This document shows positions 16,748 through 25,516 of a DNA stretch of 64,000 nt, one piece after another. The notes beneath the pieces are model-generated. The model saw nothing but the letters and a program-made list of their open reading frames with translations. It made no database searches and was not told where the DNA came from. The translations under genes were made by a program, and so were the position numbers. Source of the stretch: Thermococcus camini (GTDB lineage: Archaea > Methanobacteriota_B > Thermococci > Thermococcales > Thermococcaceae); the NCBI RefSeq assembly GCF_904067545.1, contig NZ_LR881183.1, forward strand, positions 1,740,277-1,804,276, written 5' to 3'. Numbering within the stretch: the stretch's first letter is position 1; each line of letters opens with the position of its first letter.

Positions 16748-17533
16748 CTAGGGATTTTTCTCCCGCAGTTCTTTGGCCAGCTCGACCAGTTTTCTCGCCC
16801 TCTCGAGCGAGACCTCGTTCTCGACCTTACCGTCGTGCTTTATCCACGTGCCAACTATGAAGCCGTCGGCGTATTTCCAGAGCTCCTGGAGATTGTCGTA
16901 GGAAGTGCCCGAACCCACTACAACTGGCACCGGCGAGATTTTCTTCGCGAGAGCGAGCTTTTCCACATCGACGGGTTTTCCCGTCGCCCTGCCGCTGACG
17001 ACGATTGCATCGGCAAGGCCTCGCTCAACGGTGTCCCTCAGTGAGTCCTCAAAGTCCCCGAAGTGTACCGCGTGCTTGACGTGAACATCTGCGAAGACCT
17101 TTATTTTGCTCTGCAGGAGCTTCCTCAGCTTGGCAAGCTCATAGGCGATGCCCTCTATAACCCCCTGGTCGGTGTAAGCTACACCGCTCAGCACGTTCAC
17201 CCTTATGAAATCCGCCTTCACGGCATAGGCTATGGAATAGGCGGCAAGGCCATCGTTCCTCAGGACGTTTATACCGAGGGGAAGGTCAACCCCGTCGCGG
17301 ATTGCCTTGGCGACGGCGGTGAATGCCGCAACTGTGGTTTTGTCCACGTACTTCGGGAACGGGACGTCGCCGAAGTTCTCCACCATAATCGCGTCGAATC
17401 CGGCCTCTTCGAGGGTCTTCGCGTCCTTTAGGGCAGACTCTATCACGTCATCAAAGTTCCCGCCGTAGAGGTACGATCCTGGAAGGGGTTTCAGGTGAAC
17501 CATGCCTATGAGGGGTTTCCTTTCGAATTCCAT
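16748..17533 (-). CDS. BtpA family TIM-barrel protein
   Basis: 261 residues of the BtpA/SgcQ family: LIGMVHLKPLPGSYLYGG at the N-terminus, VENFGDVPF near residue 51, DVHVKHAVHF near 147 and VGSGTSYDNL near 205. BtpA was found as a factor for photosystem I stability in cyanobacteria; the archaeal role is unknown and a phosphosugar-like ligand is plausible. It is divergent from the large transglutaminase-fold gene. Confidence 0.9.
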   Translation of the reverse strand: MEFERKPLIGMVHLKPLPGSYLYGGNFDDVIESALKDAKTLEEAGFDAIMVENFGDVPFPKYVDKTTVAAFTAVAKAIRDGVDLPLGINVLRNDGLAAYSIAYAVKADFIRVNVLSGVAYTDQGVIEGIAYELAKLRKLLQSKIKVFADVHVKHAVHFGDFEDSLRDTVERGLADAIVVSGRATGKPVDVEKLALAKKISPVPVVVGSGTSYDNLQELWKYADGFIVGTWIKHDGKVENEVSLERARKLVELAKELREKNP

Positions 17534-17647
17534 ACCACCACCAACTCAAAGACGACCCGCCCGTAGTTAAGGGTTTTGGGCAGGAATGTTCAACATAATA
17601 CATTGATGCAAAGCCTTATATAACCCGCGGTTGAAGTAAGGAACATC

Positions 17648-20600
17648 ATGGTGAGGCGGAAATACATCGCCTTTCTCACGCTAACACTGCTCTCCCTCCT
17701 CCTTGTCTCCGTCGTGCTTGGACCAGCCCTCATCGAGGCTCCCCCAGGAACCAAGAGCATCGAGGAGATATTCTCCCCAAAGCTTCCGCCCGGGAACGAG
17801 ACCAGCGAAACTGCTAAGGTCGAGGTTCCGGCTTCGCCCCACTTCGTTCTCCTCGTAACGGGAGCGGCCCACACCCACTACCTCAGGCTCAACGTTTACA
17901 CGGACTACGTGAACGGAAGGTGGCTGACGAGAAACGCCACGAGGGTTCCGAGCAACGTCATCGCGCCCCCGGAAATAAAAGTCCCCCATCACGCCGGAGG
18001 GGACAGAATAACCGTCATCTCGTTTCTTCCCCTCAGCGGGAACCTCTTCACCCCCCTCTACACGACCCACGTTGACGGTGCCGGGGCAGAGGCTATTCCC
18101 GAGTACAACCTCTTCAGAACCCCCCTGAACGTGACCGCGTACTCCCTCTCGACGGTGAGCTACACCTTTGAGTGGCCGTATCTGATGAACCTCACGGCAG
18201 GAAACCAGACTGAGTATCTCTCAGCCCCCAACGACACCCGGCTGGTGACCCTGGCGAGGAGCATAACAACGGGGGCACGCTCGGACTACTGGAAAGCGCT
18301 CAGTATAGTTAGATACCTGGCCAGCAACTACAGGAACGTGGAGAACGCAACTCCACACGAGGAGGCTGACAGGCTGAAGTGGTTCCTGTTCGAGTCCAAG
18401 GCAGGGAGTTCCTACGACTTCGCCTCGGCCTTCGTGGTCCTGGCCCGGCTGAACGGCCTTCCCGCGAGACTCGTCGAGGGGGTTTACATCGATGCAATCC
18501 CCCAGACCCAGGTCGTGACCGAAAAGAACAGGCACTTCTGGGCGGAGGTTTACTTCGAGAACGCCGGCTGGCTCGTCTTTGACCCCCTGCACCCCACGGA
18601 TCAGAACGTGTACATGCCTTTCGAACTGGAGGCACCTGGAGTTCTGATGCCCCTGGAGCGGGGTTCATCTGGAACGGTCACGATAAAGTTCGAGCGGGTC
18701 GCGAGAGGGGCAAACGCGAGCGTTACCGTGGACGTTCCAACCCTCGGGAGGATAGCGGTCATCAACGAGTCGGGGATATACAACCTGACGGTGGGGCCCT
18801 TCGGGGAGCCAGGCTACTATCCCGTCATGGTCAGGGCAACGGACGGGGAAGGAAACTCGCAGACCCTGATCGTTCCGGTTACTGTCCCGGGAAACGTGAG
18901 TGCCCTGCCAGACCCAGTTACGGCGTACCTGCGCAAGAACGATGCACTTACCGTGGAACTCACCGTGCCCGGCACCGGAGGGGTGGGCCTCAAAACGGGA
19001 TCCCCCCTGGTGGATTCCTGGTTCTCCATCGAAACCCTGCGAAACGAGACCAGGATGTACGTCAGGCTAATTCCACCCGACGACTACCCGAACGGCTGGC
19101 ACATCGAGAACCTCACCGTCACGAGAGAAGCGGACGAATACAAAATCCACCTCCCGATTTTCGTGGTGGAGCGAACCGAAATCAAAGCGGAGGCACCTGG
19201 AGCGGTGACCGCGGGGGACTCGTTCGTTATAAACGGGACCGTGGAAGGTAGCGCCAGGGGCGAACGACCGCGCCGGGGAAGCGTGGCGGCGTTCATAAAC
19301 GACGGGGAAAGGGACGTCCTGATAGGCTACGCAAACGTATCCAACGGGACCTTCACGCTCCCCGTTAACATCCCGGTGTACCTCTCCCCCGGGACTAAGC
19401 AGGTCTTCATATACTACCTCACTCCCCCCGGATATCCTTACCTCCCATCCGGGGCTACATTCACGGTCGAAGTCAGGGGGCTGGCCAGATTCTCGATGCC
19501 TGGGCTGATACTGGCCAGACCAGGCAACGTCACGGTCATCGGCAGCCTCCTAAGCGGGGCTGGGAAACCGATAGCCAATGCCAGCATCGAATACTACCTC
19601 GATGGAAGGCCCCTCGGGGAGACCTCCACCCTCACGGACGGCAGGTTCTCCCTGGTTCTCCGGCTCCCCACGATTGAGAGGCACGTGCTGACAGTGAGGT
19701 ATCCAGGAAGTCCGGAGTACTCTCCATCCGCCATGAACGTCACGGTGGCGACCGTTGAGCTGGATGTTCCGGAGAGGATAACCGGAGAAATCGGGGAGCC
19801 CATCAGAATCGGTGGAAAGGTCGCTGGAATCGAGGACGTGGCCCTGCAGGCCTACGTGTTTCCGGGGAAGACGTATCCAGTAGACGTGACCAACGGAAGC
19901 TTTGAGCTGACGATCGAACCATTCCAGACGGTCGGGGAAAGGCCCGTGGAATTCCGCCACGGTACCAGAACCCTTGGGAGAACGACGGTGGTGGTTCTTT
20001 CACCGGTGGAAATAGAGCTCCTGACGCCGAGGGCGGAGGGCGAAAAAACCGCGGCGCTGAGGTTCAGGGTCGTTGATCCCGTCAACAATCCGGTGAGCGG
20101 GGTTTACCTCAACGTCAGCGTGGACGGCTTCGCGATGCGGGTAATGACCAACGGCTCCGGAGTAGCCACCCTCGAAGTTCCTGTGCCAGAGGAGGAAACC
20201 AACACAACTGTGGTTGTTGTCTTCGACGGCTCATCCTACTACCTGCCCGCGAGCGGGAGGTTCCATGTCGTGATAGCCAGAAGACGGGGAATCCCCTGGG
20301 CCTACATCGCCATAGCTCTGGTCATCGGCGCATTGATAGTTAGATACCGTCTCACGAGAAGAAGACCTGAGAGAAGGAGGGCGGAGAATGTTCTGAAAAT
20401 TATCTTCAACAACGGCATTCCCGTATTCAGGGAGGGGGAAACGGTGGAGCTGAGCATCGAATGCGAGGGGGAGGCAGAGCTTTACGTTGATGGAAAACTT
20501 GTAGGGAGGGGGCGGGACTTTACCCTGGCCCCGAAAGTTGGGGAACACACCATAGAGGCACGCTGTGGGGAGCTCATCGAACGTGCGACCGTGAGGATAG

Positions 20601-20866
20601 TGCCCCGCTACGACGACGCAGTGGTCGATTACTACGAGAGGTGCTTCCTGCCGTGGGCCAGAGGGGCCGGCCTGGACGTCGAGGGAATGACCCCTCGGGA
20701 GATAGCCGCGGCGCTGACGGACATGATGTACCCCTGGGAGCCCCTGGATACCCTAACGGAGGTCTTCGAGAGGGCCAAGTACAGCACGGTTGAGGTGTCG
20801 CGGGGGGAGTTCATCAGATTTTACCGCTCGCTCCTCGAGCTGGTTGGAGGTGGTTGCGTTGTTTAA
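17648..20866 (+). CDS. Large exported transglutaminase-fold protein with Ig-like repeats and C-terminal cytoplasmic domain
   Basis: 1072 residues. An N-terminal signal anchor (about 7-26) precedes an ectodomain. The transglutaminase-like core (about 200-320) includes FLFESKAGSSYDFASAF, RHFWAEVYF and WLVFDPLHP. The usual catalytic Cys is Ser in GSSYDF, while His and Asp remain. Several beta-rich segments follow (about 340-870), with many NxS/T sequons. One transmembrane helix lies near 880-897, then a basic stretch and a cytoplasmic part with a small beta domain and a helical end like DUF4129. It is the first gene of an operon with MoxR and DUF58 genes, where such proteins are common in archaea and bacteria. 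CTTATATAAC at 17612-17621 is the TATA box. Confidence 0.85.
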   Translation: MVRRKYIAFLTLTLLSLLLVSVVLGPALIEAPPGTKSIEEIFSPKLPPGNETSETAKVEVPASPHFVLLVTGAAHTHYLRLNVYTDYVNGRWLTRNATRVPSNVIAPPEIKVPHHAGGDRITVISFLPLSGNLFTPLYTTHVDGAGAEAIPEYNLFRTPLNVTAYSLSTVSYTFEWPYLMNLTAGNQTEYLSAPNDTRLVTLARSITTGARSDYWKALSIVRYLASNYRNVENATPHEEADRLKWFLFESKAGSSYDFASAFVVLARLNGLPARLVEGVYIDAIPQTQVVTEKNRHFWAEVYFENAGWLVFDPLHPTDQNVYMPFELEAPGVLMPLERGSSGTVTIKFERVARGANASVTVDVPTLGRIAVINESGIYNLTVGPFGEPGYYPVMVRATDGEGNSQTLIVPVTVPGNVSALPDPVTAYLRKNDALTVELTVPGTGGVGLKTGSPLVDSWFSIETLRNETRMYVRLIPPDDYPNGWHIENLTVTREADEYKIHLPIFVVERTEIKAEAPGAVTAGDSFVINGTVEGSARGERPRRGSVAAFINDGERDVLIGYANVSNGTFTLPVNIPVYLSPGTKQVFIYYLTPPGYPYLPSGATFTVEVRGLARFSMPGLILARPGNVTVIGSLLSGAGKPIANASIEYYLDGRPLGETSTLTDGRFSLVLRLPTIERHVLTVRYPGSPEYSPSAMNVTVATVELDVPERITGEIGEPIRIGGKVAGIEDVALQAYVFPGKTYPVDVTNGSFELTIEPFQTVGERPVEFRHGTRTLGRTTVVVLSPVEIELLTPRAEGEKTAALRFRVVDPVNNPVSGVYLNVSVDGFAMRVMTNGSGVATLEVPVPEEETNTTVVVVFDGSSYYLPASGRFHVVIARRRGIPWAYIAIALVIGALIVRYRLTRRRPERRRAENVLKIIFNNGIPVFREGETVELSIECEGEAELYVDGKLVGRGRDFTLAPKVGEHTIEARCGELIERATVRIVPRYDDAVVDYYERCFLPWARGAGLDVEGMTPREIAAALTDMMYPWEPLDTLTEVFERAKYSTVEVSRGEFIRFYRSLLELVGGGCVV

Positions 20867-21851
20867 GCTCAACTGGGGGCGGATAGGCATTTACTTTGGA
20901 GTGGTTGCCCTCGTCTACGCCCTTTCATCCCGGGCGGAGCCCCTCAGTACCATCAGGGAGCCATCGGTAATTTTAGCGCTGTTTATGACCGCGCGTGAGG
21001 TGGCGAAGGGAGTGGGGAGGGAGCTCCTCGCTGGGTTTCTCGTGCCGCTCGGCCTCTCGACCGCGGCCCTTCTCATCCCGATCCCGGAGTGGCGCATCCC
21101 GCTGGCCCTGATTTCATTCGGCACGGGGGTTGCACTCACCGCGCCGAATCTGGAGGAGCGGGCCAGGGTCGTTAGGGGAGTTGGGGTCTTCCTGGCCCTC
21201 TATGGTCTGTCCAGAACGCCCCCGCTGATGACCTACGGAAGCGTCTTCAGCTACACCGGGGCCGCGTTCCTGCTCGGCTACGCCACCTCAGAACTCGTCG
21301 AAAGGTACCCCTGGGTGGAGGTCATCGAGAGGAACCTTCTTGGAATAGGTGCCCTCGGCGGTGTTTTGGGCCTTTACGTTTCCGTCAGAGGTGAACTCAG
21401 CGAGAGCCACCCAGAGCTGGTCTTCTACGGGGAGTGGCTGGTGCTCGTCCTGGGCGTCGTTCTGGCCGGATCGATGGTGTACTCCCACGTGGCTGAACAT
21501 GACCCGGAGCGCTACCTCCTCGAGCAGTGGCGGAGGCACGAGGCAAAAACGCTGGAGAGGCTGGGCCCCGAGATGATGGAAGCCAGAAGGGCCGTTGAGG
21601 ATTTCGTCGTGCGCGGCAGGAGGGGACCGCTGGTGGCATTCGTAACCTATTACGGTGCGAGGCTCTTCGGGGACAGGGAGGAGTTCGGAGCGCTCATCTC
21701 GAAGGTGGCGGACTACGAGGGAAAAACGGTCTCCCCCCTCATGCCGCTATGGATAAGGCGGCGCTATGAGAGGGCCGAGCTCGAGAGGAGGGAGAGGATT
21801 GTGAAGGAAGTTTTTGAAGGATTGAGGGACCTGATGGGGTGGAAGCCATGA
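20859..21851 (+). CDS. Integral membrane protein of the MoxR-DUF58 operon
   Basis: 330 residues with about eight hydrophobic segments in the first 210 residues and a charged helical C-terminus. I choose TTG 20859 as start because GGAGGTGGT lies 4 bases upstream, overlapping the end of the preceding gene by 8 bp; no ATG fits. The family was not recognised. Its place between the transglutaminase-fold and MoxR genes suggests a structural or anchoring role. Its stop overlaps the next ATG (ATGA). Confidence 0.7.
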   Translation: MFKLNWGRIGIYFGVVALVYALSSRAEPLSTIREPSVILALFMTAREVAKGVGRELLAGFLVPLGLSTAALLIPIPEWRIPLALISFGTGVALTAPNLEERARVVRGVGVFLALYGLSRTPPLMTYGSVFSYTGAAFLLGYATSELVERYPWVEVIERNLLGIGALGGVLGLYVSVRGELSESHPELVFYGEWLVLVLGVVLAGSMVYSHVAEHDPERYLLEQWRRHEAKTLERLGPEMMEARRAVEDFVVRGRRGPLVAFVTYYGARLFGDREEFGALISKVADYEGKTVSPLMPLWIRRRYERAELERRERIVKEVFEGLRDLMGWKP

Positions 21852-22816
21852 CCGAGATTGAGGAAGCCTCCAAGAAGCTTGAAGAGATTGTGGAGAGAAT
21901 TTCAACCGTCTACATCGGCAACGAGGAAGTCATAAGGAAGACCCTGGCGGCGGCTCTCGTCAACGGGAACGTCCTCTTCGAGGACTACCCCGGCCTGGGA
22001 AAGACACTCCTGGCCAAAGCCTTTGGGAGGGTTCTGGGCCTGAAATACACCCGCGTTCAGTTCACCCCGGACCTGCTCCCTGCGGACATACTGGGAACGA
22101 AGGTGTGGCGCCAGAACCTTGGAACGTTCGAGCTCATTAAAGGCCCGATCTTCACCCACGTCCTTCTGGCGGACGAGATAAACCGCGCTCCACCAAAGAC
22201 TCAATCAGCTCTGCTCGAGGCAATGGAGGAACGGCAGGTGACCATAGAGGGTGAGACCTTCCCCCTGGAGCGGCCGTTCTTCGTCATCGCAACACAGAAC
22301 CCGATAGAGTTCGAGGGGACCTATCCTCTCCCCGAAGCCCAGCTCGACAGGTTCCTCCTCAGGTTGCGCGTGGGCTATCCAAAGAGCCTGGAGGATGAGA
22401 TGGCAATCCTTGAAGCGCGTTTGAGCTGGAGAAAGGACGACCCAACCGCTGACATGGAACCGATGATCGACAGGGAGACGTTCGTAAGAATCCAGGACCT
22501 CGTGGAGGAGAGAATTTTCACCAGCAGGGACATCGTGAGGTACATCTCGGAGCTCGTGAGGAACGCCCGAGCGGATTCCAGGGTGGAGGCCGGCCCGAGC
22601 CCCAGGGGCGGAATCGCATTGATGAAGGCGGCAAAGGCAAACGCCCTCCTTGAGGGCAGGGACTACGTTCTTCCGGACGACGTCAAGGCCTTCGCCATCG
22701 ATGCCCTGGCCCACAGGGTCGTCATCAGGGCGGAGTACTCCTTCGAGGGCATCAGAGGCGAGGACGTTATAATGGAAGCCCTGGAAAAGACCCCAGTTCC
22801 CAAAGGGGCGGAATGA
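21848..22816 (+). CDS. MoxR family AAA+ ATPase
   Basis: 322 residues. Walker A is DYPGLGKTLLAK near residue 48, Walker B LLADEINRAPPKTQSALLEA near 106 and sensor 1 ATQNPIEFEGTYPLPEAQLD near 149. SPRGGIALMKAAKA near 250 and the C-terminal winged segment are typical of MoxR. MoxR proteins act as chaperone-like ATPases with VWA/DUF58 partners. It overlaps both neighbours by ATGA, so translation is coupled. ATG 21848 is used, since an upstream ATG at 21839 lies deeper in the previous gene. Confidence 0.95.
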   Translation: MTEIEEASKKLEEIVERISTVYIGNEEVIRKTLAAALVNGNVLFEDYPGLGKTLLAKAFGRVLGLKYTRVQFTPDLLPADILGTKVWRQNLGTFELIKGPIFTHVLLADEINRAPPKTQSALLEAMEERQVTIEGETFPLERPFFVIATQNPIEFEGTYPLPEAQLDRFLLRLRVGYPKSLEDEMAILEARLSWRKDDPTADMEPMIDRETFVRIQDLVEERIFTSRDIVRYISELVRNARADSRVEAGPSPRGGIALMKAAKANALLEGRDYVLPDDVKAFAIDALAHRVVIRAEYSFEGIRGEDVIMEALEKTPVPKGAE

Positions 22817-24072
22817 AGATGAGGAAGAACCTGACGGGCTACCTCCTGTGGGCACTCCTCCTGGGGACGCTTTTTCTCTCCCCGGGGATGATAGGCCTGG
22901 CCACGGTGCCCCTATCCATCCTGGCCCTGGGAACGCTGATCGAACCACCGAAGGGCATAACCGTGGTGAGGAGGATATCCCGGAGGGAGGTGCGGCTCGG
23001 CGAGGAGGTCGAGGTCAGGGTGCGCGTCACAGTCGAACGCGGTATGGGTATAGTGGTCGTCAGGGATCCCCTGCCAGGGAGCGTGGCGCTGACCGGGGGC
23101 AGCAGCGTCGGGGTGTTCTTCAAGGGCCCCAAGTCACTGCGGGTTGAATACACATACAGGATAAAGCCCGTCCTCAGGGGCGTTTACACCCTGCCCAGGA
23201 GCGAGGTGACCACAAGGAGTCCCCTCGGAACCCGCTATCTGTGGGGACTCTACGGGGAGGAGCTGAAGATAAGGGCCGTTCCCAGGGTGCTGAGAGAGGT
23301 ATCGGTGATTGAAACCCGGAGAAAGGCGAGGATAAGCGTTCCGGAGACGAGCTACTCCATAAGGGGGCCCATCTCAACGGACTTCAAGGAGATAAGGAAC
23401 TACCAGACGGGGGATCCGATGAAGCTCATAAACTGGAAGGCGACCGCGAGGATGGGGGAGGTGCTCGTCAACGAGTTCGAGAGGGAAGGAAAGAAGACCG
23501 TGCTCTTCATTGTGGACGCCCGGGAGGCGATGAAGATAGGAAAGGAGAGCGAGAGCCCCTACGAGAAAGCGATGAACCTCGTCGCGTCGATGGCCCACCG
23601 CTTCCTGAGAAAGGATTACCACGTGGGGCTCTATCTGCTGGGAGCGGGAAAGTTCATCCCACCTGCCACGGGGCCCAGACAGCTCCACGAAATCGTTAGA
23701 ACCATGATGAGCTTTGAGAGGGTCCAAACCGGGGAGGAAAGGCTTGACGACGCGGTGGAGAGGCTGAGGAGGATACTCATCCAGTACACCCCCCTGGTGG
23801 TCTACGTCTCCAACATCCTGGAGGGAACGTGGGCCGAGACGAGGAGGGGAATGCTCGCCGTGAGGGCCATGGGGCGGGGCAGGACGAGGCCGATGGTGGT
23901 GGACATCTCGGTCTATCCAACCCTCGACCCGGGGACCGGGACGCTGATGGAGATGGAGAAGAGGGCGATAATGGAAGACCTGGAGAAAACCGGAGCTTAC
24001 GTCGTCCGCTGGCTGCCCGGCGAGGAGGAAACGGGCAGGATAGTAACCAGGCTTCTGGGGGAGATAAGATGA
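22813..24072 (+). CDS. DUF58 domain protein (MoxR partner)
   Basis: 419 residues. Two membrane helices at the N-terminus (about 8-40) are followed by a beta-rich segment and the DUF58 core: DFKEIRNYQTGDPMKLINWK near 192 and TVLFIVDAREAMKIG near 232, which has a degenerate VWA/MIDAS-like start. DUF58 proteins pair with MoxR ATPases. It overlaps both neighbours by ATGA. Confidence 0.92.
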   Translation: MKMRKNLTGYLLWALLLGTLFLSPGMIGLATVPLSILALGTLIEPPKGITVVRRISRREVRLGEEVEVRVRVTVERGMGIVVVRDPLPGSVALTGGSSVGVFFKGPKSLRVEYTYRIKPVLRGVYTLPRSEVTTRSPLGTRYLWGLYGEELKIRAVPRVLREVSVIETRRKARISVPETSYSIRGPISTDFKEIRNYQTGDPMKLINWKATARMGEVLVNEFEREGKKTVLFIVDAREAMKIGKESESPYEKAMNLVASMAHRFLRKDYHVGLYLLGAGKFIPPATGPRQLHEIVRTMMSFERVQTGEERLDDAVERLRRILIQYTPLVVYVSNILEGTWAETRRGMLAVRAMGRGRTRPMVVDISVYPTLDPGTGTLMEMEKRAIMEDLEKTGAYVVRWLPGEEETGRIVTRLLGEIR

Positions 24073-24935
24073 GCCTCACCCCCGCAAAATTCACTGTTGT
24101 TCTTCCCGCGGCGGCTCTGACCGCGCTGGCGTATTCCAGCGTCGCTGGGATGAGCGGCTACGTACTTCCCACCGCGCTCGCGGCGATCCTGCTGGGAGTC
24201 TTTCTATCCAGCGGCTCCGCCAGCAGGGCCGTCTCCCTCTCGATGACCCTCTACGCAGTCCCGTACACGATCGGGGCGTCGCAGTTCCTGCCCGTGGCAT
24301 TTCCCGAAGCCTACAGGAACCTGGGGGAGGCGATACTGGCCAGCCCGTACTTCTCATCGGCGATCCCGATATTCGCCCTCGTTGCCCTGGGAATCACCGC
24401 GGACTACGTGGAGACCGCAGAGGAGTGGGAGGGCGTTCTGAAGGTACTGGGAGGGCAGGAAGTAGGAAAGAGAACGCTGCTCTACGGCCTTCTCTTTCTG
24501 CTGGCTGCATTCGTTCTCTCCCTGGCGGTCTTCTGGGCGGGCAACCATCTGGGAATCCCGGCGGCCGGCTCCCTGCTGCCGCTGATTCTCCTCACGGTGG
24601 GGCTGGTCGTCGCATACTCCTCCATCGAGAGCGGGAGCTACAGGAGGGTGGTCGTTGCAGTGGAAACCCCCCCATTCAACGGGAGCGTGGTTATCCAGAC
24701 CCCAAAAAGGACGCTGACCCTGCCGGTGAGCCGCTCTATGGGCTTCGAGTGGGAGACCGTGAGACTGGAGGCCGAAACGGGGGAGAGACCGAGGAGGGTC
24801 ATTCTCAGAACTGGAGAAAAGGAAGAAGCCCTGAGCCCCCTGATTGAAAGCGTCGATCAGGAGACCCTCTTCCTGCTCTACCGGGTGGAAAAAGAGAAGG
24901 TTAATATAGGCTGGCGCCGAAGAATATGGGGGTGA
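24069..24935 (+). CDS. Integral membrane protein of the MoxR-DUF58 operon
   Basis: 288 residues starting at ATG 24069, which overlaps the DUF58 stop. There are about six hydrophobic segments in the first 185 residues, then a soluble C-terminal part of about 100 residues rich in beta-type sequence and charges, ending WRRRIWG. The family was not recognised. It is probably part of the same membrane complex. Confidence 0.75.
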   Translation: MSLTPAKFTVVLPAAALTALAYSSVAGMSGYVLPTALAAILLGVFLSSGSASRAVSLSMTLYAVPYTIGASQFLPVAFPEAYRNLGEAILASPYFSSAIPIFALVALGITADYVETAEEWEGVLKVLGGQEVGKRTLLYGLLFLLAAFVLSLAVFWAGNHLGIPAAGSLLPLILLTVGLVVAYSSIESGSYRRVVVAVETPPFNGSVVIQTPKRTLTLPVSRSMGFEWETVRLEAETGERPRRVILRTGEKEEALSPLIESVDQETLFLLYRVEKEKVNIGWRRRIWG

Positions 24936-24940
24936 GAGTA

Positions 24941-25516
24941 GTGGGCAACGACCTTCCAAAGTCCGTTCTGAGACACCTGGAGCCGAATGAGGATGTTCTG
25001 TTCACCGTCCGCAAGAAGATAAGCGTGGAGAAGCCAAAGTGGCTCATAGTAACTAACAGGAGGATAATCTACCTCGACGAAAAAATTCTGGGCAGGTACG
25101 ACATAAAGGCCCTGCCATACCAGAAGCTCGAGGAGGTAACGATAGAGCTGGGCATCATCTCCTCGGAGTTCATAATAAAGGGCGAGGAGGACATAAGGCT
25201 CAAGCTCGGCTGGATGAACAAGGAGCAGGCGAGAAAGACGATAAACGCCATAAAGGACGCCCTAAACGCTATAGCCATCGAGCCGGTCACGATAGAGGTC
25301 AAGAAAGGCCTGACCCACGAGACATGGGTTCTGAAGAAGCCAAAGGAACTTGTGAGCAGGGTCGTCCCGGGATCGACTGTCCAGCACGCGCCCCCTGTGG
25401 AGAAGGAGGAAGACCCGCTCGAAAAGCTCAAGAAGCTGAAGGAACTCTACGACATGGGTGTGATAAGCCAGGAGGAGTACGAGGAAAAGAGAAAGAAACT
25501 TTTGGAACAGATTTAG
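24941..25516 (+). CDS. PH-domain protein with C-terminal SHOCT motif
   Basis: 191 residues. The N-terminal part (about 15-105) looks like a bacterial-type PH domain: WLIVTNRRIIYLDEKILGRY near 32. After a linker the last 40 residues read DPLEKLKKLKELYDMGVISQ then EEYEEKRKKLL, a SHOCT motif (short C-terminal oligomerisation segment). I prefer GTG 24941, preceded by GGGGGTGA at a 5-base gap; ATG 24926 would overlap the previous gene. It lies at the end of the operon and is convergent with the GH13 gene. Confidence 0.8.
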   Translation: MGNDLPKSVLRHLEPNEDVLFTVRKKISVEKPKWLIVTNRRIIYLDEKILGRYDIKALPYQKLEEVTIELGIISSEFIIKGEEDIRLKLGWMNKEQARKTINAIKDALNAIAIEPVTIEVKKGLTHETWVLKKPKELVSRVVPGSTVQHAPPVEKEEDPLEKLKKLKELYDMGVISQEEYEEKRKKLLEQI

